A stretch of 64,000 nucleotides of DNA from Isoetes taiwanensis (GCA_021234155.1 JAJEKV010000041.1:11108689-11172688), one strand, 5' to 3'; shown: positions 21,573 through 33,800, numbered from the stretch's first letter. Notes: generated by a model from the letters alone, not told the origin. Made by a program: numbers and translations.

Positions 21573-23410
21573 TGGCAATCATATACATTCACATATTACA
21601 AAATTTGGATCAAACATGGTACTAAAAATGGAGGAGAGTATAGGATGTACAATTGACATTTGGAAGAATGTTAAAAACATGGTTATATAGAATGTTGTCA
21701 TCTTTGAATGTCGATACAATCACAAATGGCAATCATAAGAAGAAACCACATATTCGTTGCTTATGGAGTCTTATAGCATTTTGGACCATCAGAAGTGATC
21801 TTTTATGATTGAAACATAGCAACCTAGGCGTTGCCCTTATCTCTTTCTTCATTACTGCTAATAAGAATCCCTCTTTGGGAAGCCAAATGCTATCGTTACC
21901 GTGGATCATGCTATGGATCATATACATCATATCACATGTATGTTGTGAATAAAACCTAGTTTTTTTTTCTACAAATGCTTGATCAAAGGTCTTTTAATTG
22001 AGGCTTTATGCATATGAGCATTTTTAAGTCCATTAGAAGTGAACTATGGAAAGAATGATTTATCTTGGCAAAGCATGTAGTGGAATGGCTGAAATCCATA
22101 AGCATAGAAAAGGTAAAGATGTATGATGCAAATTTGGCATTTGAAAACACAAACTATGAGATGATAATAACGATCAAATTTCTTCATTATAAGATCTAGC
22201 AATTGGGGTAAGTCAATATGTAGTTCTCCACATAGCTCTTTTGCAAACAACCTAAAACAACTTTTATTCCCGAATTAAGAATTGAATTGAATTAATTTTA
22301 TCTTTATCAGAGACCAATTGGCATATGGGATCAAATAAAGATACAACAAGTGTATCTTATTTTTTAAAATGGTAAGGCTTTTGGTATTTGTGCCGAATGC
22401 CGCAGCGTGCACGCATGCGGCGTGCCTTTCCCACCAAGCTCCCCTTGTGACATCCCCGGTTGTCGGCATTTAATTCAAACGCTTGAAGTTGCCGAAATGA
22501 CCTTTATTGAATCACGACTAAAATCAAAATTCCCTCGCCCCTAAGTTTTCATTTCATCGCTTCTACGAATTTTCTCTGCTATTTAGCTCGCTCTTGTGCC
22601 GGGTCCGATCCTCATTGAAGCTCTTGAGCTAGGGTGGCATCGCCATAGGTCAAGATATTCAAAAGGGAAAGAAAGCAAATGTAACAAGAATCTAAAAACC
22701 TTTGTTACAGAAACTAATTGTAATGCTATTGTTTCAGGATACAGGATTCAAACTTCTAAAAAACAAATCTATGGCATCTGGAGTTCTCCCGAAAGGTAGA
22801 AATTACATTCTTGAAGATGTCCTCATTAAGTTTTTTCTTACAGATTTAGTTGCCATGCCGGATGTTTTTTATTATTCAGGTTCATGCCGGAATTTTTTCA
22901 TTCTTCAGGTTCGGCTCCTATCTTTCTCTGTCACCAAGTGACGCAGGCTCTGCATTGGTGAGTTAACACCAGGTAAGATTGTCACCAAGTTCAAGAACTT
23001 TTCTTATGTTGCACTGCTGCATGTTATGCTCTATTTTTTGTTTGTGTTGTGACTGCATAACTGCTCCAGTGACTACCAGTTCTTTGGGCATGAGATTACT
23101 TGGTCGACTCGCTAAATGATCTTCACGTTTATCTGATTGTAGCCAATCCACTCTGCAATCAATTGCATCATTGTCTCTTTAGCTTTCATCCTAAAGTTAT
23201 TTTAGTGGCATCAGGGAACATTACTGCACCTACCGACCTCCCTCCCCAACTTCTCAATATCACCAAAGATGGTCGACCGTTATTTTATTGAGCATGTTCT
23301 TTGGCCTACCTATATTTTGTCCTTATCGCAGTGTGAATGACATGGCCTCTCAAATTCAAGGACAACAAAATATCTACATGCACATTCTATTTTTTACTTT
23401 ATGTTTGCAT
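21573..23410. other. Intergenic stretch
   Basis: No gene recognised. TGTGACATCCCCGGTTGTCGGC at 22447 resembles the start of a gypsy LTR but has no partner. A short internal repeat at 22850-22915 (CATGCCGGATGTTTTTT and CATGCCGGAATTTTTTC, each followed by ATTCAGGTTC-like text) is visible. Confidence 0.3.
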
Positions 23411-23814
23411 TTACTTTATGTATGATTCTCATTTATTCGCATTTTTGCAGGACTTGAGACCAGCGTAGAATCATCAAGGTTTGACCCTTAGGAAACAAGG
23501 TTTTAGTAAGTCCACTTCTATAAGTCTGCAATCATGGCCTGATTCTCTAAGGCTACGATTTTGTTTGTGTCTATACCATGCTCCAGATTTGTGTCCAAAT
23601 TTGTCTACAACAGCATACTATGAACATTTTGTTTGTGTCCAGATTTGTCTATGAAGCACATGATGTCTATAAATCAACAATAATGCTGCAATGTACATAT
23701 TTTCTATAGCACATATTGTACACACTTTATTGCTTCACTTTATTTTATGTATGATTCTTATTTATTTGCATTTCTGCAGGAATTGAGACCATTCTAGAAC
23801 CATTAAGGTTCATC
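23411..23814 (+). repeat. Pair of direct repeats of about 80 bp
   Basis: Copies at 23411-23489 and 23734-23814 share TTTATGTATGATTCTCATTT, ATTCGCATTTTTGCAGGA and CTTGAGACCA....TAGAA.CATCAAGGTT. Each contains a good intron-acceptor-like GCAG|GA. They may be duplicated intron/exon borders of a lost gene, but the sequence after the acceptor is too short to read as protein. Confidence 0.7.
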
Positions 23815-24601
23815 AAGTTGAACCATCTTCATCCAATCAAAGAAAGGTATCTTTAAAATAAATGATAATCAGATTCTAGATGCATGTGAATCTCCAAGTC
23901 AAGATTTGTTTGTGCCGTGGGATCGCATTCCATGCAGAGATAAGTGTCTGCTAAGGAAGAAAAACAATCGTGCATGTCTGCCAAGCATTAGAAGGCCATT
24001 GCCATCAGCATACATTATGTGTCCATTTTCATATGCTATATTTTTTCTTTATTTGATGCAGGAGCAAAGAAATGCTGAAGCACACAAGCTTAAATGAACA
24101 AAGCTTTTGCATAGCCACTGGGCTTAAGAATCCGTAAGCTCATGCTTAGAAAATGCAACAAATCCGTGTATGCCCCTCTTTTTCTAACAAGCATTCTCCG
24201 TGTCAAGGTTTTTCAATTTTTGAGATATTGGCATGAAATTTTACCTAGACGTACCGATATGAAGACAAGCCTTTGTTGAATGCTTATGGATGACGAACTG
24301 GATGACTGCATGTTCTAGGGCTTATGGGCTTGTATTGTCTTTTCATAGTGGAGTAGGCTGCAAGATCGAGTGAACTTGGCTATAATGCATGGAATGGACC
24401 ATTCTGCTTCGCTTTAGGCGCATTTTAAGCAAGTTTCTATTTATGACGGATCCACGCTTGCTCATCATTTCCATTTCTAACCCAAAATAAATGCATCTCA
24501 AGTTTAAATTATAATAGGTAGCAGGTCCGTCTAATGCATAGATTGCTATAACTACCATTGTGATCATAAGGCCTTGATTTTGAGACATATCTCCATTAGG
24601 T

Positions 24602-24946
24602 ATGCCTAAGTTTGTTCAACCTAAAATTACCTTTGGCCTTTGCTTTTGTACTTACCCCGATTCTTTTTCTACTTTGCCGGGCTTGCAACAACATCTAGGA
24701 CTATCATTTCTTATTTTCAAGGTCCGCTTCGAGATCCATCTTCTAGCTTCAAGCCTACCAGATTTTATTCAGCAATGTGCATTTGCTCGATGTTGCTCTT
24801 CTTTTTATCACCAGCTTAGTAAGATATCATTCAATGATCTTGCTAGATATCATTATAATATGAGAGCCCAAGACTCATCGTGTTTTATGATTGCAACGGG
24901 TCATGAAGTCTATAACCATCTAAATGGCTTGGATTATCATCAATGA
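24602..24946 (+). CDS. Unrecognised 114-aa ORF
   Basis: The frame runs from a genuine ATG at 24602 to a stop at 24946 and starts MPKFVQPKITFGLCFCTYPD. It has six cysteines, a hydrophobic patch LGLSFLIFKVRFEIHLLASS, and a C-terminal half rich in polar residues (KISFNDLARYHYNM). I recognise no domain and see no splice partners. Length alone in AT-rich DNA is weak evidence, so it may be a chance ORF or a transposon piece. Confidence 0.2.
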   Translation: MPKFVQPKITFGLCFCTYPDSFSTLPGLQQHLGLSFLIFKVRFEIHLLASSLPDFIQQCAFARCCSSFYHQLSKISFNDLARYHYNMRAQDSSCFMIATGHEVYNHLNGLDYHQ

Positions 24947-26742
24947 ATAGCATACTTTTTGCAGCCTAGTACTGCATTCAAGGGTGAAGGCCATGGCAAT
25001 GGAGGGATCAATAAAATTTAGGCCTTGACAGACCCTATGCTTCGCAGATTCAAACCGCCATCTAAACCGAAAGCAAATTGGGTCGATATAATCGCTTCAA
25101 TGACAAGATCGGGCTTTTACATTGAATTGAATTGGAATTTTAACGATGTTTATTGTAGAGTGGATGTTTTGTTTGTTCCCGAGTATGAGTTTGTATAGAA
25201 GTATAAAACTTAAGATAACGATTGAAATGTCGTGTATCAAAGGGATTTAAAATTAGTACATGATTTGGGCTAATAAAGGACATTGTTAGTTCTCCAAGGT
25301 TTAGTTCATGCTATTTCTTCTTATATAAGGATTTGCTAGGCTCGTGGTATAAGGCTCATGTCATTTTAATTTGCACCACTCAAACTTAGAAATGAAAATA
25401 CTTAAGTCGCTCAATGTGGCATTTTGTCTTTTGTGGCCGTAATTTATTGTGACATCCAAAGAGCATATGGTGCTCAAATACCTCCTTTCAACAACTATAG
25501 GAAAATGAACTTAAAAAACTTCTACCTCCCGTTGTCAAGTAATCTTGGAAACTAAAAACTCTTAGCCCTATTGTCAATCTATTTGTCAATGTGTTTTCAT
25601 TTTGGAAGTTAGCAATCATCTATTTTTGTTTAGACTGTTACCTAGGGATCGCCTTTATAATTATAGAGATACCAACCTCGACAATTTAGTCAATGTGCTT
25701 AGATAAATGTTGAAATCACAATCTATCTATCTATTATAGACGCCATAAATAGGGGATCATACAAATAAGTGCAATTTTAGATATATAAAATGTATTAGAT
25801 GTGTTTTTTTTAGCAAATATTATGGCTTTGGGCTTCATGGATCGCTTGCAACAAGCATCCATCCTTCAGGCTTATGGTGGCTTTGTTTTATTTGATTCCC
25901 ACTAAGGAAAAAGAAGATGATTAAAAGAGTGCGAGTGTTTGATAACTTGGCTGGGCTTAAATGCATAATTTTTTGGCTATTGATGAGGCTAAGAATTCTT
26001 ACCGTATGGTCAAATATTTTTGCAAGCACCAAAGAATGATGATCTGAAATTAAAGTGCATGTACCCCCATTTCACACATGCAAGATAATTTATATATACC
26101 CGACATCCATTTCATCCTTTTTCATTTGGCTCAACCCCTTCTATTCATCTATACATTTCAAACATCCATGAGTAATGCTTGCCATGAACATGATCCAACT
26201 CCCCTTCATTGCATTCCCTTTCATCCTACCCATCCCGCTCTACCATTTGCATTCCGTTATCTCAAAAATATTCCATGCATCTAGACTAATGCCCAAAAAA
26301 GGTGTTCAATTGCAATTGTGTTGACGATGCTTAAGTTTTGCCGTATTCGGTACAAGCCTGAACTATCACTCACGTCAATCAATCCCCTAAACTGTAGACA
26401 TCCATTGGCTATCCATTTCTATCCACACTATAAATTCCATTATTCAAACCATTCCACACACCTCCACGACCAAATCTACCCATTCCACACATCCACGACT
26501 AATGCCCGCATTGCCCCGCACACGCTTCTAGTTACTACTAAAATTGAAAACCCCACCACGAAAGGTTTTCGAGGGAAAAAAATCGGCAAGAAATAGGTAT
26601 GCCGAAGACTATACAATGATACATTATGGTACATTTTAATCTCAAGAGGTCGTGGTTTGAGGACATAACTGAAAAGTGTGCATCCATGATGTCTTGGAGA
26701 AAAGATCCTAGTAAACCCAATGAGGTTGTGTCCAAAGAAGGC
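24947..26742. other. Intergenic stretch
   Basis: No gene recognised. 26085-26520 is unusually rich in CATCCATTTC/CCATTCC words on the plus strand, with a loose repeat (AAACATCCATGAGTAATGCTTGCC near 26160 and CACATCCACGACTAATGCCCGC near 26490), suggesting a diverged duplication. Confidence 0.35.
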
Positions 26743-27251
26743 ATGAAGTGGTTGGTTAGGTAGCTGCTCGAATGTGATTGAATGCTAGACTATGTGGCAT
26801 TCGCCTTCAATGGCACTTTGGTGGCAACAAACAAACTCTATCCTCGCATGCCTCGAACCCAATTCAGAGGTGATATGCACCTGCGGCAAATTGACAATAT
26901 ATAGAGCAAAATACGATGTGATGAAGTGGTTGGTTAGGTAGCATCAACTCGCGGATTGAATGCTAGACTATGTGGCATTCGCCTTCGATGGCACTTTGTG
27001 GCAACACAAACAAAGTCTATCCCTCGCATGCATCTCGAACCCAATTCACAGTGATATGCACTCGCAAATTGACGCTATATAGAGCGGGGCGGCGTAGCGA
27101 TGCCGCCCATAAAATTACATGTTTTAGAACATGCGTATCGCATGCATCTCGAACTCCAATTCAGTGATATGCACTCAAAAGCAAATTGACGCTATATAGA
27201 GCAGCGATGTGTAGCGATGCCGCTCCATAAAATTACATGTTTTAGAACATG
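26743..27251 (+). repeat. Tandem repeat, two full units and a partial third
   Basis: Unit 1 (26743-26920) and unit 2 (26921-27136) share ATGAAGTGGTTGGTTAGGTA, ATTGAATGCTAGACTATG, GGCATTCGCCTTC and ATATATAGAGC. Unit 2 adds a GC-rich tail, and that tail plus the CATGCATCTCGAAC...GATATGCACTC part recurs at 27137-27251. Differences are mostly short indels. The block lies about 280 bp past the end of the GT90 gene (in that gene's 3' direction). Confidence 0.8.
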
Positions 27252-27531
27252 CGTAACAATAATCTGCACCAACTATTCATTACGACATAATTTGCACCAA
27301 CTGTTCATTACGACATCGATCAAATGAACCAACAATTAGTAGATTAAAATGGTCCCATAGATGTAATTCCCCGTAGGTTTCTCCCCACGAAGCAAAAAAG
27401 TTGTTCCAAAGTTCGAAGGGATAAGGAAAAATGTTGGTAACAAAACAATTAAATCCCTAATAAGTGAACAAATTTTGGTTCAAAGATTTGTCAATATTTC
27501 ACATTTCCTTTGAGAATATATTACAATGACG

Positions 27532-27873
27532 TCAGCTATTTTGCGTCTCCAACATCCTCGTCTTTTGAAAGCCTTCCCTTTCCTTTTTAAGAAAATACTT
27601 CATCGTTTCTTCTTGATTAGCTATTGGCAAGAAACAAGGGTACGGAACGTTTCTAGTATGTGATAGAGATTGTTCTAAAAAGCTTTTCTGAGGTTTATCA
27701 GCTAAACACAAAACTGTATTCTTGCAGACTTCAATAGCACCTACAGGAACTTCGGGTTTGAACTGCAACAAGTTTGCATACTCTTTTAGGAGGTGCAACA
27801 TATACTCATATACATGGTCCATGGATAGGTCGTTTTCAAGGAAATGTTGCGCAGATTCACCAAGTGATTTCGC
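27532..27873 (-). CDS. GT90 gene, terminal exon
   Basis: After TAAAAACAG| one uninterrupted frame of 113 codons runs to the stop: AKSLGESAQHFLENDLSMDH, VYEYMLHLLKEYANLLQFKP, EVPVGAIEV, then a variable C-terminus. The MDHVYxYMxHLLxEYAxLLxFKP text is a hallmark of plant GT90 proteins. This is the only long intact exon. Confidence 0.9.
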   Translation of the reverse strand, partial: AKSLGESAQHFLENDLSMDHVYEYMLHLLKEYANLLQFKPEVPVGAIEVCKNTVLCLADKPQKSFLEQSLSHTRNVPYPCFLPIANQEETMKYFLKKEREGFQKTRMLETQNS

Positions 27874-29902
27874 CTGTTTTTAAACCAAATCATAATTTAT
27901 CTATGCGAGACACACACCTTTTCTCTGGTAAAAAGATCTAATAAACAATAGATTACCTTTTCTGGATGGTCGTTGCCCCAATTTACAGCAGTCTTTATGG
28001 AGGATATATTGTTGCGCTTTGATAGGCCAATAGTGAGCAAGAGGAAGCAATCCACGCATAAAAAAAAAAAATCATAATATTGCGGATCAATAACCAAAGA
28101 AGTTGAGCCACATGCAACGATGTACTTGAAACTGACCGACCATGCATGACCTTCAGCATAAATCTTGTATCTCAAATCAAGCCACAATAAGAGAATTGTA
28201 TAGCCATAGAATTATCGAGCAAAAGGAAAACCCTGTGAGCGCATTGTTTAGACAAATCAGAATTTTGTATCCCTCTGCAGCCTCAGCGATCCAATTCTGC
28301 AACGTTTGCACTTAAAATCAATACACAAGTTCTTCCACTGTAATATTAATATTAGGCCTTCAAACATTTAGTCAAATATCTGCTTCAACGATGTATTTTT
28401 ATATGCAACTTCTACGAGATTTGAATTTTTGCCCGACATTTTTGTGAATTCCAAGTGGTGACCATGCAAGGCGCATCTTTGAGAAGCAATATGGTTGGTA
28501 TACGTTGTTTTATAGTCAAGTGCGATGTTGAACATGGATCAAACCTACTCAAATACCAATACTTTTTTGACCAGGTCCTAATACTATATAGTTTATTATA
28601 CAGAGCAAAATGCAACTTGTCAAAAGCACTAGCCTATTTGGCAGAAGTCAGAATCGTGGTCTCATCAATCAAGGCACGAAAGGCTGTCATAAATGGACCT
28701 ACATGGGAGCATTATTCTGGCGGTTGACGACGCGCAATACAAAGACAATGACAGATTTCCAACAATAAGATACACCAAACATTTAATACAGCTAAGAACT
28801 TTTAACAACATCTAACATGCATCTCCATTTGAAAACATATTCAGATCTAACTATTACCTGGCGATATACTAGAGTGGTGGAGTCTTGTCCATTTGTTGCA
28901 TTGCACTTCAACAGCTCTTCACGGACAGGGGCCCCTACATCAGATTGCCTTCCAATAGGCTTTTTTTACTCTATCCTTCCATTTCAGATTCTTAGAGCCT
29001 CTAAAAATGCTTTGAGATTCAATGTCCCATGGTGGTATGTTCACTGGCCCTGGTGTATTTTTGACAAAATTAAAAGTTTCCATCATAAATGCTTATCTCT
29101 GTTTCCAAGAAATTTCAAACAAAACACTACTTTTTGCTTTACTGAAACACCCAAAGAAAGCAGTTTCTTACCAGCCCCAGTAGGACCAATCTGGAAAAGG
29201 AATATCGTAGTGGTATTTGTCGCTGCAGTATCGAAACAGAGGAGGGGGCGGCCATTTTCTATTTGGTGTGTATTTCTTTGCTCAATATGCGGTCTATCCA
29301 TACAATCAAACATGAGATCTAGATCGAACCATTCCAGGATATCTCTCCAGAAGCAACAGCAGACCCCATACTGTAAACATCATCCCTCGTTTGAACGCAT
29401 TTGTAATACAGCTGTATGTATAATCTTCCGTTCACAATAGTAATCCGAAAGCCGCAAATTCTTGGCTTCGATGCTCTGTCTTGAGATACCCGAATTCTTC
29501 CATGGGGCAAGATCTTGATGGATAAATTGGAAAAAAATAAGGACAGAAAGATGAATTCCTTTGTAGTAGTAAAATTTGGGGCTGATTCCCTGTCCATGAT
29601 AAACAGAGCGCCTGAGTACAATCAAGAAATTTGGGTGTAAGAAAAAATTTGTCCCAATTGTCATTCCGTTGGTAGGAAAGGGATGCCATGGAGTAGGGAA
29701 GCAAATTATCCCCCTGCTAGAGTCTTGGTATTCGTTCGCCAAAATGTGCTTGACTTCAGCACTAAAAATTACAGAAATTGGACAGAAAGCGCAGTATTAC
29801 TTTACATAGGTTCTCCAAATTATAACCGTTGTCGTAGCCATGGCCGAAAAACAAGAAACTGACCAAAAATACTGATACGAGGCGGCATCTGGACTGTCTC
29901 AT
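27532..29902 (-). CDS. GT90 (Rumi/CAP10, DUF821) O-glycosyltransferase gene, frame-disrupted
   Basis: Six minus-strand exons carry the plant GT90 landmarks in order, totalling about 500 codons, the usual family length. There is a Cys-Pro motif before FIHQDLAPWKNSGISRQS, FRITIVNGRLYI, RYPGMV, LMFDCMDRP, PPPLFRYCSDKYHYDIPFPD and WSYWGW, then AYWKG-like, APVREELLKCN, NSDLSKQCAHR, YKIYAEGHAWSVSFKYIVAC, PLAHYWPIK, TAVNWGND and MDHVYEYMLHLLKEYA. The family transfers glucose or xylose to proteins or glycans in ER/Golgi; the plant substrate is not known here. The N-terminal hydrophobic segment would be a type II anchor. Within exons the conserved text hops frame at least eight times, always by single-base-scale indels and almost without substitution stops. 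This is either a young pseudogene or uncorrected sequencing error. Confidence 0.85.
27957..28170 (-). CDS. GT90 gene, YKIYAEGHAWSVS exon
   Basis: The acceptor GATTTGAG| completes the Arg codon from the previous exon, then YKIYAEGHAWSVSFKYIVAC, STSLVIDPQYYDFF, a run of 12 T that shifts frame, MRGLLPLAHYWPIK, a second shift, and IKTAVNWGNDHPEK before |GTAATC. This is the most conserved GT90 block. Confidence 0.9.
28239..28296 (-). CDS. GT90 gene, short QCAHR exon
   Basis: After TTGCAG| it reads NWIAEAAEGYK, then one base missing, then NSDLSKQCAHR. The donor is imperfect (CACAG followed by GGTTTTCC), suggesting one inserted base at the splice site. Confidence 0.8.
28858..29049 (-). CDS. GT90 gene, NIPPW/YWKG exon
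   Basis: It runs from CACCAG| to CGCCAG|GTAATAG. It reads PVNIPPWDIESQSIFRGSKN, then LKWKDRVKKAYWK, then after one shifted base SDVGAPVREELLKCNATNGQ. It matches the donor-binding half of GT90. Confidence 0.8.
29172..29761 (-). CDS. GT90 gene, large central exon
   Basis: It opens after TTTTTAG and ends at G|GTAAGAAACTG. It holds CPYFF, QFIHQDLAPWKNSGISR, FRITIVNGRLYIQLYYKCVQ, TVWGLLLLLERYPGMV, DLDLMFDCMDRPHIEQRN and PPPLFRYCSDKYHYDIPFPD with WSYWGW at the end. These lie in different frames. Switches are at the T7 run before QFIH, after SIEAKN, before ACAGTATGG, before GATCTAGATC and in the C-run before CCTCTGTTTCG. The middle Asp of the usual DCDDRP is Met here. Confidence 0.85.
29806..29902 (-). 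CDS. GT90 gene, putative first exon with signal anchor
   Basis: The ATG at 29902 opens MRQSRCRLVSVFLVSFLFFG: basic residues then a hydrophobic stretch, as in type II Golgi/ER transferases. The exon would end before GTAAAG at 29805, but the next intron would be only 44 bp, short for plants, so this start is tentative. Confidence 0.4.
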
Positions 29903-30023
29903 TGGCCGCCTTATGATGAGCCTTCAGATATCTAGAATTCTTGATTCTCCACATCTTCGGTAGACTGATGCAAGATGCCGACCTTGCGAAAAGAGCTTGA
30001 TTTCATAGACAAGTTTAGATTAC

Positions 30024-30309
30024 CTTTTCAAGCTTTTGGCTTCTAGAGGTGGATGAATCATATTGCGCCCTCAAATACGAGTTATAAGTGCAGCTCTGTT
30101 CCGGCGTGCCAATGAATAGACCTTTGAAGAAAAATTGCGATCTGCAGCACTAAAGGAAAAGTTTAATGAAGAACTAGAGAAGAATATACCAAGTTTAGGA
30201 AATACCTTCCCAAGTCATATTTAGGGCTGAAGAAGCAATGTTGTGAAAAAATGGCGCCATAGATTTGCAGCGTGAGAAAAGAAGTCCGACGGCATCGTGG
30301 TACACGTTC
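30024..30309 (-). other. Two possible upstream exons of the GT90 transcript
   Basis: Segments 30206-30309 (between ACTCAACAG| and |GTATTTCC) and 30024-30141 (between TGCTGCAG| and |GTAATCT) have good plant splice borders and a 64-bp intron between them. One frame of each is open (AVGLLFSRCKSMAPFFHNIA; GLFIGTPEQSCTYNSYLRAQ). They could be 5' UTR exons, an alternative N-terminus, or another minus-strand gene. No homology recognised. Confidence 0.3.
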
Positions 30310-30639
30310 CTGTTGAGTAAAAACAAAACATAATTACTATTAGTATTTTTGTTTAGGCTAAACTGCCAATTAGATGAGGTGGCATAGTGTATGTCAAAGT
30401 ATTTTAAACGAATAGGAAAATTTCCTACTAGCCGGGATGAACAGGCACCTACAAATTTGAATGGGATTTATCCTATAATAAAATCTTGGTTCGGAAAATT
30501 TTCTTTGAATCTCAAAAATAAAAGGATATTAAAACAAATTTATAGCCTACAAAGAATGGGCTTGATTTTTGTATTAAATTGCAACAAAATTAACATAAAC
30601 GAAGTCATAATCCCGTGCGGAAAATGTGCCGACCGCTAA

Positions 30640-30850
30640 GGACCGATGAAACCCGACCGACAAAAGCGTAATTAGTTAAGGACCGATGAAACCGTAATCA
30701 AAACTCGAAGCGCCATCGATCGGTTGGGTCAAGAATCGGCGATTGAATCGGCGCCATCTGACGGCCTTCCAATTTGGCGCTGAAATTCTCGCCCGGCCCG
30801 TTCACATCCAATTTTGGCGTCCGCCAGTTTTGCCGCCGACAAATAAACCG
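30640..30850 (-). promoter_or_regulatory. GC-rich patch upstream of the GT90 gene, possible promoter
   Basis: The patch is rich in CGGCG/GGCGCC words in otherwise AT-rich DNA, with TTTGGCGC (30773-30780), an E2F-type word, and a related TTTTGGCGT. A 30-bp phrase (TAAGGACCGATGAAACC) is repeated at 30637 and 30677. Position and composition suit a promoter or 5' UTR; nothing decides it. Confidence 0.3.
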
Positions 30851-33800
30851 TCCCAAGCAGCAGTAATTTGAGATGCTTTGTTTTTTAAAAAAAAATTGGC
30901 CTTTTTCGACTTTTCGCTCACCTTGATTAATAATTATTAGAGGTCAGTAGCAATAATAATTACTGAGGTAGGTTAGACTTAGGTTAATTTTGCCAAGCAA
31001 AGAAGGTAGTATAAGGTAATATAAGCTATAAGGAAATAATATATTAAAGTACCCTTTATAAAAAAAATCCTATAACTTTTTTTTTAATTCCAAAAATCCC
31101 ACACATATAAATATGAATCGAGCAATCTTTATAATGTCGCTTTTTGATCACCAGAGTATCCTCGCTATATTTTCAACAACCTAAAAAATCATTTTTGACC
31201 GAAATTCAGCAATCTTTTTCCCTCCACTTCTTTTATTTCCACTTCTTCTTTGTCTTCTTATAACGACCCCAATTTACCAACTGACTACAAATCACCACTT
31301 AAATCCATGAAGACATTTTCATCAAGCATTTGTTGAAGCATAAGAATGGTGAAGTGGTCTATCAAAAAGTCCCTTCTGTAACAAAGCGGGGGATTCCTTT
31401 TGTGGGTTTTCTGCATTTTTCTCATACAGTCTTCACGAGAGAAAGGTTCTTCTTGTCTATGAGCTCAAACCTGGGATTTTTTCTTTCAGTCAAGCAAATT
31501 TGGTTTTAGTTTGATTTCGATTGGTGCAAAAACGACTTAGACATGGATTCTTGCTGGTGGAACACATGACTTGATCCTTAAGAAAAATGAACATGGCAGT
31601 GGCGGAAAAAAAAGGCCAATTGTCAAACAATGGAGCAATTCACAGAATAGCCTTCTCAATAAAATTCCTCTCCCATGGAAATGCACTTCGGTAAACATTT
31701 GTCACGCATGCAATTTCTATTAGAAATTTTTACTCTATACGCCTTCATTTCCACAGAATACTCCTTCATTCTATGATCTTATACATTGGCAGTTCAAAGT
31801 AAATTAAATTTGGTTTTCATTTGTGGATGGAGATAGTTTACATATTTAGGTGAGCGGAAAAAATGAGGCCGGTTATATATGTTTAGATAAAGTCAAACCT
31901 CAATGCTAGATGCCTTTTGCCCAGTTAAGGATTTGGGGAGCCACACGATAAGTTGGAATTTGTCATATCACAAAGGAATCTCAGGAGAAACAGGAAGACC
32001 CTTAAGATAATTCACGGCCTCACGGCATGACTAGGATAGTTCACGATAATCTGTATATGACATATTCGCCGTGACCATTATGACGCGTTATACTAAATTT
32101 GTAACACATTAGGCGTTATAAAAAATATTGAAATAATATAGTATTTTTGCCAAAAACATGAAGCGCCGAAGTTTATTTCAGGCGTCTTCCCGGTCGGTAC
32201 TGATGATTTATCTTTAAACTAATCCATTTAGCATTTATAAGTCTCCGTAATAAAATAAGATTAAAAGACTCTAATCGATCTTTTATATTACTTTCATTTT
32301 GGGCGTTCGATGTGAGTCTCTGGTTTAGGTAGGGTCATGTTAGCACTAGAGATCTATTGTTTTAGTTTTTGGATTACTTTTGTGAAATTATTCTCCATTT
32401 TCATGGATGTCCCCATTTGTTTTATTCTACTTCAACATTATTCCATACCATCCCAGCCATTGAGCATTAAGCATACGTGATCTAAAATAATGCTGCGAGA
32501 ATTTTACAGTGGAGCAATACATTTTATATTTTCAAGTACAGCATCCCAACCTTACCAGAGGAGACCCTAGTAGAATTTGCAGAGTAGATATAAATATACA
32601 TTTCCTCAATGTCTGAAGAAGGTTCCGGCTTTTCATAGCTTTCATTTAGAAGTCTGTAAGGTAGTAACAACATATTTGGGTATGGGTGAAGTTTTAAGGT
32701 TAGAGTAGGTTGTTGGAAATTAGGATTGTACATATTTGAATTTCAAACATTTGAATTAGTCAGCACAATTTTCAATTTAATTTAAAATTTGAATCTTTTT
32801 TGGGAAAAAATATGCGTTATCACCTCTAATGGTATTTAAGCTCCCAAACCTTAAGCGACTCTTAGCCACTCCCAAAAGAACATGCTATAAATGTTGCATG
32901 TGTTAGTTTCAAACGTATTATAAACAAAGTTTGGTCGTTTTTTTGTTTATGTTTTTGATTTTCAACAAGCAAATGGATTAAAGTCTTTGCTGTATATAAC
33001 TTATAAGTTTGTGTCGAGCATGTTCCTTTACCTCCAATTCCTAAGCATTGTCTTTTTCTAGTGATTTCTATTTCTATTATTCTTTAATATCAAGCTTGCA
33101 TATGATAATGAGGGTCTCTCAGTTTGACAATCTAAGATCGACTAAGTATGTATTGTTTTAAGTGACCTATTTAGGACACTAACATTACTAGCGATGGTGG
33201 GTATCATTTGTCTTTGAGACCTTTTCAATTACCTTGTCTAAGCCCTTAAGGCTAAAGATTTACAAGACCAACTATTATCTTTGCGGGATATAATATTTGT
33301 CTCAAAGATAATATAACGATTTAAATGAACAAAATTTTAGGAAGATCCGGGTTCTTGATAACAAGAAGCTTTTAACCAAATAACGAAATTGAGAGGTATC
33401 TTTAAGTCTGGCTTTTGGTTTAGAAAAAATATCAATTTAAGCAAAGGTCAATGCTTATTGGAGAACACTCACTCCATAGCAAATAAAATAGGAAGAAGCT
33501 TGGAAGGACAATTTAACAAAACCACTAGATTCCCAAATTTGAAGTTGGAAGATTTTAACAATGGCTGAGGAAATTTCGAAATTTGAAATACACTGCAAAC
33601 AAAGCATGTAACATAACATAAAATCTAAAGAAGTTGCATATTGGAGAAGCCTGGCTGATTAGGTATTTGTTGAAACAACAAAAATAATGCTCGAGAGTGC
33701 AAAACTATTGGTGAAATGATCCTTTGCTGGTGTTTTTTAAAGCAATTCGCAGTTTTGGAGTTATTAATATGTCATAATGGTTTTCCTTTAAATTGAGTTG

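Noticed and set aside
22447-22600. TGTGACATCCCCGGTTGTCGG, LTR-like start
   Set aside because: No second copy, no PBS or polypurine tract, and no TG...CA closure.
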